A DNA stretch of 64,000 bases from DATAPD01 sp036265385 (GTDB taxonomy: Bacteria; Acidobacteriota; Terriglobia; Terriglobales; Acidobacteriaceae), in the NCBI GenBank assembly GCA_036265385.1, contig DATAPD010000020.1:234021-298020 (forward strand), given 5' to 3'. The position numbers and the translations under genes are program-made. The stretch's first letter is position 1. Every line of letters begins with the position of its first letter. The notes beneath the pieces were generated by a model. That model made no database searches. It worked only from the letters and a program-made list of their open reading frames with translations, and was not told the DNA's origin. Shown here piece after piece: positions 17,612-25,018 of this stretch.

Positions 17612-18384
17612 CGGCTGACGTTCTCTCGCGGCGCCGTGAGAGCTCCATTCTCACCGAACGCATTCAGATAAGAGCGGACGAGTTCGTTTTCCGATCGTTG
17701 GAAGTCGCTGGGGGTGTGGAGCGCAATCAGCTTGCCTGAATCAATCAGCGCAATGCGGTCTGCCAATACTAACGCTTCCCGCAAATCATGCGTCACGAAG
17801 ACCACAGTTTTCTTCAAGCGCTTCTGCAATTCACGAAATTCTCGTTGCAGCTCGGCGCGCGTAATCGGGTCCACCGCCGCAAAAGGTTCGTCCATCAGGA
17901 GAATCGGAGGATCAGCAGCCAATGCCCGCGCAACACCAACACGCTGGCGCTGCCCCCCAGAGAGCTCTCTCGGATAGCGCTTAACAATCTGTTCGCTCAA
18001 CCCAACAATATTCAACAGCTCGCGAACGCGGGCACGCGTAGGATCAGCGTCCCAGCCCTCTATTGTCGGAATCAGCGCAATATTGCGTTCGATTGTGAAA
18101 TGAGGGAACAGCCCAATCTCTTGAATTACATAACCAATGCCGCGTCGAAGCTTAATCACGTCCCATTCTGTAGTGGCCCTACCTTCAACCCGCACCACTC
18201 CACCTGTTGGATCCAGCAAACGATTAATGAGTTTCAGGCTTGTCGTTTTGCCTGAACCACTACGCCCGAGTAGCAGAAGCATTTCGCCCCGCGCCACGCT
18301 CAGAGTTAATCCCTGTACCATTTCTGGGCTGCTTGCTAATCCGAACGTTACGTCTTGGAATTCGATGGCTGCGTCGTTCTGCAT
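17608..18384 (-). CDS. Osmoprotectant-type ABC transporter ATP-binding protein
   Basis: A 258-residue ABC ATPase with Walker A GRSGSGKTT, Q-loop IQEIGLFPH, signature LSGGQRQR, Walker B ILLMDEP and switch histidine VTHD. The sequence is closest in style to OpuCA/OsmV of compatible-solute importers. There is no C-terminal CBS pair, so osmotic gating through CBS domains is not expected. It is the first gene of the four-gene operon ending in the SagB-type dehydrogenase. Confidence 0.9.
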   Translation of the reverse strand: MQNDAAIEFQDVTFGLASSPEMVQGLTLSVARGEMLLLLGRSGSGKTTSLKLINRLLDPTGGVVRVEGRATTEWDVIKLRRGIGYVIQEIGLFPHFTIERNIALIPTIEGWDADPTRARVRELLNIVGLSEQIVKRYPRELSGGQRQRVGVARALAADPPILLMDEPFAAVDPITRAELQREFRELQKRLKKTVVFVTHDLREALVLADRIALIDSGKLIALHTPSDFQRSENELVRSYLNAFGENGALTAPRENVSR

Positions 18385-18420
18385 AGGGGATTGTCTTGAA
18401 AGTCGATGCGGCGCGCTGGT

Positions 18421-19107
18421 TTACTTCGAGCGGAATGCCGCTTCTGGAAGCCCGGTGATACGGATACCGCTGTGTCCCTTGTGTCGAATATTCATACCGA
18501 TGAGAAGCGCCGTAATCTGCTCGACGATCCTGGCATTTTCGAGTTTGCCGCCGTCGACCGCCCGTGCACCGGGGATTTTCGCTACTAATTCCATTGCCAC
18601 CGGAGTGGCTTTTGGATCATCACTACACACGATGATGTCGCAGTCGATCGGTTCGTCGCCGTTCAGCAGTTCAGCCGATACATTCTGAAATGCCGCTACA
18701 ACCGATACACCAGTCGGGACCATCTCGGCCGTTTGCTGTGACGCTGATCCCTGCCATACGCCCAGTGTGCGTGTTGCGCGTCCTCCGATACTCGCAGCGA
18801 GTGGCACCGTCGCATCGATCAAAATACTCCCAGGCTTGATTGCGGTCTTGAGTTGCTTGAGCAGCGCAGCCTGTGCCTCGAAAGGTACTGTGAACATCAG
18901 CAGATCTGTTTGCGTGCAAGCTTCCGAATTCTCCGCGCCGGAAATGTCCGCGCCAGGCACACGTTGCCGAATCGAATCCGCAGCCGCCTGTGCGCGCGAA
19001 GCGTCGCGCGAGCCGATAATCACCTTAACGCCACTTCGAGCCCAACGTAGAGCAAGCCCCATTCCAGCCGGGCCGGTACCCCCAAGAACAGCAATGGGTC
19101 GGTTCAC
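18421..19107 (-). CDS. npdG: F420:NADPH oxidoreductase (NpdG/Fno type)
   Basis: A 228-residue protein opening with AVLGGTGPAGMGLALRWA, the dinucleotide-binding motif of NADPH-dependent F420 reductases. GSRDASRAQ after the second strand favours NADP(H). Inner motifs (LLMFTVPFEAQ, ILIDATVPLA) fit the family. It would exchange hydride between NADPH and F420, supplying F420H2 to deazaflavin-dependent enzymes. It overlaps cofH by four bases and is the last gene in the F420 operon, which supports the assignment. Confidence 0.9.
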   Translation of the reverse strand: MNRPIAVLGGTGPAGMGLALRWARSGVKVIIGSRDASRAQAAADSIRQRVPGADISGAENSEACTQTDLLMFTVPFEAQAALLKQLKTAIKPGSILIDATVPLAASIGGRATRTLGVWQGSASQQTAEMVPTGVSVVAAFQNVSAELLNGDEPIDCDIIVCSDDPKATPVAMELVAKIPGARAVDGGKLENARIVEQITALLIGMNIRHKGHSGIRITGLPEAAFRSK

Positions 19108-20336
19108 GCGAACTCCTCGACTTCAACATGTTCCGTTGTAGCTGGTTCAAGTTGCGCCATGATCCGAATGCGTGAGTACGTCGTGTTGCGTTCCGCGGGA
19201 ATGCGTCCTGCTTCAAGAATTAATGACTGAAATTCTTCGGGGCTCGTGTACTGTCCGGCAGTTGCTCCAGCCTCGCGAGATATGTTTTCTTCCATCAAGG
19301 TTCCGCCGTAGTCATTTGCACCCGCATGCAAACAAAGCTGCGAGAGTTTGCGGTTAAGCTTTACCCACGAGACTTGGATGTTCTGGATTGATCCCGCCAA
19401 CAAAATTCGCGCGAGCGCATGTACTTTGAGATGTTCTGCCAACGTAGGGCCCGACCGCGCTAACCCTTGCGCGAAAAGCAATGTGTTCTGATGCACGAAT
19501 CCCAAGGGCACAAATTCCGTGAAGCCGCCCGTGTCTTTTTGAATGCCACGCAGAAGCAGCATCTGGTTCACCCAGTGCTCGGTCGTTTCCATGTGCCCAT
19601 ACATCATTGTGCTCGTTGATCGAATGCCGCACTCGTGTGCAGTACGGATAACATCCTGCCATTGCGCGGAACTCAGTTTGTTGCGCGAGAGCACCTCGCG
19701 GATGGAATCATCCAATATCTCAGCTGCTGTGCCTGGAAGCGTGTCCAAACCGTTTTCGCGGAGCATCAAGAGGTAATCGCGTAATGACATGCCGGTGAGT
19801 TCCACGCCATAGACGATCTCCATCGGAGAAAAAGCGTGGGTGTGCATCTGCGGTACAGCAGCCTTTACGGCACGCAGGATATCGCGGTAGTAAAAGGGAG
19901 GAAGATCGCGCGGCAGTCCGCCCTGAATGCAGACCTCGGAGGCGCCTAGGTCCCATGCCTCGCGAGTCTTGCGTGCCATGTCTTCGAGCGAGTGGAAGTA
20001 AGAATCCTCTTCGCGCGGACCGCGGCTGAATGCGCAAAACTTGCATCCGACGAAACAGATGTTCGTAAAGTTGATGTTCCGATTGACGACGTAAGTAACG
20101 AGGTTGCCAGTGATCTCCCGGCGTAAAGTGTCGGCTGCGGCCAGCAGCGCAATCAGATCATCTCCTTCCGCTTCTGCAAGTTGCAGACATTCTTCGCGGG
20201 AAAGCACGCGGCCATCTTGCGATTCAAGCACGCGGTCCAGGATTTCTCGCAGCTCGGGCTCGATCCGTGCCGCAGCCTGCGTCCATTCCATGGAAGGGAA
20301 GGCTTCCAACTCAGCGTTCGATAAAACTCGTTTCAC
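19104..20336 (-). CDS. cofH: FO synthase subunit 2 (5-amino-6-(D-ribitylamino)uracil-L-tyrosine transferase)
   Basis: A 410-residue radical SAM enzyme with the cluster motif CFVGCKFC (Cys94, Cys98, Cys101) and the FAFSRGPRE-like turn of CofH/MqnC-type enzymes. HTHAFSPMEI and DTLPGTAAEIL are conserved family segments. CofH uses a tyrosine-derived radical to join 4-hydroxybenzyl to the ribitylaminouracil precursor of the deazaflavin FO. Initiation is probably at a GTG just after GGGAGGAG. In actinobacteria this protein is fused to CofG as FbiC; here both are separate genes at nearly opposite ends of the operon. Confidence 0.93.
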   Translation of the reverse strand: MKRVLSNAELEAFPSMEWTQAAARIEPELREILDRVLESQDGRVLSREECLQLAEAEGDDLIALLAAADTLRREITGNLVTYVVNRNINFTNICFVGCKFCAFSRGPREEDSYFHSLEDMARKTREAWDLGASEVCIQGGLPRDLPPFYYRDILRAVKAAVPQMHTHAFSPMEIVYGVELTGMSLRDYLLMLRENGLDTLPGTAAEILDDSIREVLSRNKLSSAQWQDVIRTAHECGIRSTSTMMYGHMETTEHWVNQMLLLRGIQKDTGGFTEFVPLGFVHQNTLLFAQGLARSGPTLAEHLKVHALARILLAGSIQNIQVSWVKLNRKLSQLCLHAGANDYGGTLMEENISREAGATAGQYTSPEEFQSLILEAGRIPAERNTTYSRIRIMAQLEPATTEHVEVEEFA

Positions 20337-20373
20337 AACTCCTCCCGATCACACGGGCAATTTCACACTCAGC

Positions 20374-21138
20374 TTAACGAAAGAGGTCATTTTTAACCGG
20401 ACGAAGCAGATCGCGTGAACTCCCAGGTCCCGCCTGGTATCGAAACCCGCGAATGATACAAGCGGGCGTGTTCGATAATTTGCCGCACACCAGACCTGCT
20501 GCGCAAGCCAGTTGATCAGCAACAGCCTCGACGGTCGCATGCAGTTCGTAGCCATGGGCGTCTCGCGTTCCACGATAATCGTTCAATGCTTTCATGCCTG
20601 CAATCCCAATCGCTGCTTCCGTCAATCCTTCGCGCCATGCGCGTCCCCAACTGTCACAGATGATCACCGGCACGGAGAAACTCAATTTCTTTAGCAGCGC
20701 TCGGTGTAGTCTCCTCGCTGAGCGGTCCGCGTCACGGGGTAGAAGCACCGCATGGCGCCCTCCGTCAACGTTCGATACGTCGACCCCGCTGTTTGCGCAG
20801 ATGAATCCATGCTTGGTTTCCGTGATGAGCACTCCATTTTTTCGTCGGATCACCTTCTTCGCTTCACGCAAGGCCAACTGAGTCACTCTCGCATCCAGTT
20901 TGTACTGCTTCGCCCATGCTTTTGTGGAGGTCGAAGGCTGCATTTTGCCCAGGTCTACGATGCTTCCTTCCGCTTTCGAGACTACCTTGTGCTTAACAAT
21001 CAATATGTCGCCTGCCTGAAAACTCACTCGCGTCTGCCGGCAAGCCTCAAGGATCTTGGCATCTAATCTTTCGCCAACGCTGATTTCACCTCTGATCGGA
21101 AGCGGAATCACGCGCAATTCATCGACGGGCTCATTCAT
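20374..21138 (-). CDS. cofE: Coenzyme F420-0:L-glutamate ligase
   Basis: A 254-residue CofE-family ligase. Signature segments are ILIVKHKVVSKAEG near residue 45, FICANSGVDVSNVDGG in the middle and CDSWGRAWREG near 165, which supply GTP, metal and glutamate contacts. It adds gamma-linked glutamates to F420-0. There is no FMN-reductase-like C-terminal domain as in mycobacterial FbiB, so any reduction of a dehydro-F420 intermediate would need another enzyme. It overlaps cofC by eight bases. Confidence 0.92.
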   Translation of the reverse strand: MNEPVDELRVIPLPIRGEISVGERLDAKILEACRQTRVSFQAGDILIVKHKVVSKAEGSIVDLGKMQPSTSTKAWAKQYKLDARVTQLALREAKKVIRRKNGVLITETKHGFICANSGVDVSNVDGGRHAVLLPRDADRSARRLHRALLKKLSFSVPVIICDSWGRAWREGLTEAAIGIAGMKALNDYRGTRDAHGYELHATVEAVADQLACAAGLVCGKLSNTPACIIRGFRYQAGPGSSRDLLRPVKNDLFR

Positions 21139-21796
21139 TGGCAGCCATCGGCAAATCGCTCAGATTCCATCCACGCAACAATTTTTGCGCGTGACCATTT
21201 CCTTCCGCTAATTGCAATTCCTGCAAGTCTCCAGGACGGTCCACGTCCAAGGCGATCCCCGGCAGCGAAAGCACTATGCACGGTTTCCCCGTCGCCTGGG
21301 CCGCCGCGAAGTGCGGTTTGAAACTGTCATTGCCAAACCGCAATGGAAAGAGTCCGGCCGGATTTCGCAACGCGGCATTTGTGCCTCGTCCATCCGCCGC
21401 CGGAACCAGTAATGTCCCTTCGGCCGGCGCCTGATCCATGATCTCCTGCAGTTCCCATGCCGCGATTAAGGGAATATCGCCCGGAATCACCAGCGTGCTC
21501 TTCACTCCACGCGATTCACACAAACGCGTCGCCATCTCAATTGCCCCCGTTTCACCGGGGTTCGTTTCATCTCGAATCAACTCAAAATCAAGAGCTCGTC
21601 CAAGTTCTTCCGCGTACGGATCTGACGTTACCAGGGCAACTGCGGTGCTTACGCCACTCTCCTTACGCCACGACTGCACTGTTTCAAGGACGTCTTGGAG
21701 CATCGCTTGTGCCAATGCGGTTCGACTTTCAGCGTCGAGAACAGTCGCCAGCCGTTGCTTCGCATTCGACAGATTTTTCACGGGAATTAGAATCAT
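21131..21796 (-). CDS. cofC: 2-phospho-L-lactate (or phosphoenolpyruvate) guanylyltransferase
   Basis: A 221-residue nucleotidyltransferase with the CofC opening MILIPVKNLSNAKQRL and the segments STLVIPGDIPLI and LVPAADGRGTNAALR. It activates the three-carbon acid that becomes the phospholactyl bridge of F420. Which acid is used (2-phospholactate, PEP or 3-phosphoglycerate) differs among lineages and cannot be settled by reading the sequence. It overlaps cofD by four bases and cofE by eight. Confidence 0.92.
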   Translation of the reverse strand: MILIPVKNLSNAKQRLATVLDAESRTALAQAMLQDVLETVQSWRKESGVSTAVALVTSDPYAEELGRALDFELIRDETNPGETGAIEMATRLCESRGVKSTLVIPGDIPLIAAWELQEIMDQAPAEGTLLVPAADGRGTNAALRNPAGLFPLRFGNDSFKPHFAAAQATGKPCIVLSLPGIALDVDRPGDLQELQLAEGNGHAQKLLRGWNLSDLPMAANE

Positions 21797-22758
21797 GACA
21801 GATCCGCCGCGGCACGTTTCCGTGCAACTTCCTCGCGAACCGCACTCAACACACTGTCTGCTAACTCAGTTTTGTCTTCCGACGTTCGCATCACCGTTTT
21901 GGTGCAACGAACCCGTATTCCACTTTCTCGCTGCAGGGTCTCAGCCCCCCGTTCGTCTCGAACGTCTGCTATCAGTAAATCGAGAAAGTCCTGGTACGCT
22001 GCAGCGACTCCGGAGATCGACACATCCAGACCTTGCGCAGCCATCAATGCGCCCGCTGGACCCGCGACGGCTGTTCCCGCAACAATCGGACTCACAGCAG
22101 CCACCTTTGCTCTAGTTGACTTCAATGCCTCTCTGACGCCGGGAACCGCCAGAATCGGCCCAATACTCGTAATCGGATTGCTTGGGGCGAGTAGAACCAC
22201 TTCAGCATCGCGGATCGCTTCAATCACACCCGGCGTCGGCTCCGCGTCAGCAGCCCCTGCGAAACGCACTGATTGCACTGGGTCTTGATACCAGCGCTGT
22301 ACGAAGTACTCCTCGAAGCTGAGTTCTCCGATCGGAGTTTGCACTCGTGTTTCCACTCGTGAGTTCGTCATAGGCAAAATTTCCGCCTTTACGCCAAGCC
22401 GTTCGCACAGTTCAGTCGTCACTTCACTCAGCGTTTTTCCCTCGGCCAACATCTTCGATCTCAAGATGTGAACAGCAAGGTCGCGATCACCAGCGTGGAA
22501 CCAGATTGGCTGCCCAAGCTGACCCATGGCATTGAGGCAGAAAAATGTATCTCCTTTCACACCCCACCCGCGTTCCTTGCTCAGAAGGCCCGCGAGAACG
22601 TACATGATCGAATCAAGGTCCGGAGACACGTACAATCCCCACCACATCAGGTCATCGCCCGTATTTACGATCAATTTCAGCTCTTCTGGAGCGACCACTT
22701 GGCGCAGTCCGTCAACAAACTTCGCCCCGCCCGTCCCACCAGTTAAGACCGTAATCAC
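21793..22758 (-). CDS. cofD: 2-phospho-L-lactate transferase (FO to F420-0)
   Basis: A 321-residue CofD-family transferase. The opening is VLTGGTGGAKFVDGL, followed by VNTGDDLMWWGLYVSPDLDS, both hallmarks of the family, and LAPSNPITSIGPIL further on. It transfers the phospho-acid from the CofC product to FO, giving F420-0 or its dehydro form. The gene sits 67 bases after cofG, the largest gap within the operon. Confidence 0.94.
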   Translation of the reverse strand: MITVLTGGTGGAKFVDGLRQVVAPEELKLIVNTGDDLMWWGLYVSPDLDSIMYVLAGLLSKERGWGVKGDTFFCLNAMGQLGQPIWFHAGDRDLAVHILRSKMLAEGKTLSEVTTELCERLGVKAEILPMTNSRVETRVQTPIGELSFEEYFVQRWYQDPVQSVRFAGAADAEPTPGVIEAIRDAEVVLLAPSNPITSIGPILAVPGVREALKSTRAKVAAVSPIVAGTAVAGPAGALMAAQGLDVSISGVAAAYQDFLDLLIADVRDERGAETLQRESGIRVRCTKTVMRTSEDKTELADSVLSAVREEVARKRAAADLS

Positions 22759-22825
22759 CGGTTTTTCTCCTCCCAGAGGATGATGTAAGTTGCCCTTGTG
22801 ACAAATTTTGCGCGCGGCTCTTTAG

Positions 22826-24022
22826 TCACTGCCTTGCGGTAGCGTAGCCTTCTTCGTCGGCTGTGTTCCGCAAGCTTCTCCCCAACGCTCCATCTTGCTG
22901 CACGTACTTTATATATTCAGGATAGACAGGCAGCCTTTGTCGCAGTCGATATCCTTTCGCCTCGGTTTTTTCCCGCAAGTCCTCAAGGTGAGGCCAAGGT
23001 TTTTCAGGATTGATGAAGTCTGGCGTGAGTGGCGAAGCTCCACCCCAATCATTGATGCCCGCGTCCAGAAGCTCATCGTATGTTTCATCCGAAAGATTGG
23101 GCGGCGCTTGGATATTTACGTTCGGCATTAATAAACGTGCGACAGCAATCGTCCGTAACATCGTTCCGCGGTCCGGTTCCAGCGAATTCCACATCGGAAT
23201 CTGAGGCTTTGCACGAAAATTCTGCACGATCACTTCCTGAATGTGGCCGTACCGATCATGAAGTTCTCGTATCGCGAGCAATGTGTCGACTCGGTCTTCC
23301 ACGCTTTCGCCAATTCCAATCAATAACCCCGTCGTGAAAGGAATCCCATGCTTGCCAGCGTCCTCGATGGTGCGCAAACGTTTCTGTGGAACCTTGTCAG
23401 GCGCGCCGTCGTGGGCTGCGCCCTGACGAAGCAGATCAGAATTAACGCTTTCAAGCATCAGGCCGACGCTTGGCGCCACCCGTGCCAGTCTCTTAAGCCA
23501 CTCTTCACTCATCAACCCCGGGTTCGGATGCGGTAGCAATTGCGTTTCTCGCAAAACCAGCTCGCACATTGCTTCCAGGTATTGCATCGTTGACTGATAG
23601 CCGAGCGTGCGCAGCGTCTCGCGCATTTCGGGAAATATCATTTCCGGCTTATCGCCGAGACTGAAGAGAGCCTCTGTGCATCCCAACCGTTCACCCGCTT
23701 GGGCGACCGCCAAGACTTCTTCTGGGGACATGGTGTGAGCACCAGGTTGTCCCGGATCTCGCCGGAAGGTGCAGTATCCACAATAATCACGGCAAAGATT
23801 TGTCAGGGGAATGAAAACTTTTCGCGAATAGGTGATCACATTCCCGCGAAATTGCGCCCGCGCCGCGCGAGCCAGACTCAGCAACTCGGGTAAGACGGCA
23901 TCGCTACAACGAATCAAATCCAAGGCATCGATTCGCTCCAGTCGTCCGTCAAGGCCTAGCTGTGCAATGGATGCGACGTTGCCCGCTGACCACGCGTCGG
24001 TTGGTAAAGTTGGGCGATTCAC
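22826..24022 (-). CDS. cofG: FO synthase subunit 1 (7,8-didemethyl-8-hydroxy-5-deazariboflavin synthase)
   Basis: A 398-residue radical SAM protein with cluster motif CRDYCGYC (Cys77, Cys81, Cys84) followed by TFRRDPGQPGAHTMSPEEV, typical of CofG. GCTEALFSLGDKPE and the NFRAKPQIPM segment are also family markers. It closes the deazaflavin ring on the CofH product to form FO. It is the first gene of the operon and is divergent from the GntR regulator gene across about 230 bases. Confidence 0.93.
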   Translation of the reverse strand: MNRPTLPTDAWSAGNVASIAQLGLDGRLERIDALDLIRCSDAVLPELLSLARAARAQFRGNVITYSRKVFIPLTNLCRDYCGYCTFRRDPGQPGAHTMSPEEVLAVAQAGERLGCTEALFSLGDKPEMIFPEMRETLRTLGYQSTMQYLEAMCELVLRETQLLPHPNPGLMSEEWLKRLARVAPSVGLMLESVNSDLLRQGAAHDGAPDKVPQKRLRTIEDAGKHGIPFTTGLLIGIGESVEDRVDTLLAIRELHDRYGHIQEVIVQNFRAKPQIPMWNSLEPDRGTMLRTIAVARLLMPNVNIQAPPNLSDETYDELLDAGINDWGGASPLTPDFINPEKPWPHLEDLREKTEAKGYRLRQRLPVYPEYIKYVQQDGALGRSLRNTADEEGYATARQ

Positions 24023-24204
24023 CGGTCTCTGGATGCCAATTTCGCGCTTCGGTTTGCCGAATCATACATGAATCACACACAAGTCTTTCTAGGGAAGACC
24101 CCATTACGACGGCTTCATAGGTCGCAATTTTCCCGCAACGTTCATTCTTGGTCGTTTGCGGTCCGGAGCTCTTATCGTCGGACCCCTCATGGCGAACCGC
24201 TCAC

Positions 24205-24234
24205 GTGGTCAACTTTTCACCACTTGACAAAGTG
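24205..24234. promoter_or_regulatory. Paired inverted repeats in the cofG/gntR divergent region
   Basis: Two overlapping dyads occur just before the gntR start: GTGGT at 24205 facing ACCAC ending at 24223, and CACTT-GACA-AAGTG at 24221-24234. GntR/FCD regulators bind short dyads and often autoregulate, so this is a candidate operator. The second dyad also contains TTGACA, but it is too close to the annotated start to serve as a -35 box for it. Confidence 0.35.
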
Positions 24235-24251
24235 AACAGGCAGGCTCCACA

Positions 24252-24968
24252 ATGCCGCCCAATCAGCCCTCCCCGGCAACCCGCATGGAGCGTTCTCAGA
24301 TTCACCGCGTCAGCGTCGCGGATCAGGTGGCGTCCGTCCTCCGTCAGCGCATTATCGACGGCGAGCTTCGGCCCGGCACCCCACTGCAGGAGCTTTCGCT
24401 TGCGGCCTCGCTCGGAGTCTCGCGCAACACAATGCGCGAAGCCCTTCGCATTTTGGCGCTTGAAGGACTACTCCATCGGAACCTCCATCGCGGGGTTGCT
24501 GTTTCCCAGCTTTCACTGCGTGACGTCCAGGAGATCTATCATCTCCGCCGCATGCTCGAGATCCCTGCCGTGCTTGCTGCTCGCAAGCCGGACTCCGAAC
24601 TGTTGCAACAACTCCGTGATTCCGTCGAACAGTACGAGGCCAGTGTCAAAGCCAAGGACTGGATGCGCGCCGTTAATCACGATTTTCAATTCCACGGTCT
24701 TCTTATCCATTTTCATCGCAACCGCAGGTTGGAATCGTTCTACCAAAAGGTCATTGGCGAACTACGCATGGGGATGGTGCTCGTCGATCGTCGCCACGAC
24801 GATCCCGAGGCGCTCGTCCCCGTTCATCGCAAGATGTTTCAGTTGCTTACGTCCGGGAAGTTGAAGCAGTGCGCAGCCGTATTGGAACAACATCTGGCCG
24901 ATTCTGAATCTCGACTGAGCCGGGTCATGACGACTCAGCGCGAGCGGAACGCGGCCCTCACCACTTGA
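24252..24968 (+). CDS. GntR-family regulator with FCD domain
   Basis: A 238-residue FadR-subfamily regulator. Residues about 20-85 form the winged helix-turn-helix (TPLQELSLAASLGVSRNTMRE). The all-helical FCD ligand-binding domain follows, with NHDFQFH supplying the Asp and His of the usual metal site. FCD regulators commonly sense carboxylates or catabolic intermediates. Its position at the head of a long catabolic run, divergent from the F420 operon, makes it the likely local controller. A start at the second ATG (24285) is possible. Confidence 0.88.
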   Translation: MPPNQPSPATRMERSQIHRVSVADQVASVLRQRIIDGELRPGTPLQELSLAASLGVSRNTMREALRILALEGLLHRNLHRGVAVSQLSLRDVQEIYHLRRMLEIPAVLAARKPDSELLQQLRDSVEQYEASVKAKDWMRAVNHDFQFHGLLIHFHRNRRLESFYQKVIGELRMGMVLVDRRHDDPEALVPVHRKMFQLLTSGKLKQCAAVLEQHLADSESRLSRVMTTQRERNAALTT

Positions 24969-25018
24969 AGACTCCTTGGACGTCGGGAGTCGCAGTAGAC
25001 ACTACGGAGGGGATTGCG

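Noticed and set aside
24965..25018. TTG start for the TonB receptor
   Set aside because: No ribosome-binding site, while ATG 25019 has GGAGGGG at ideal spacing and gives a good signal peptide.
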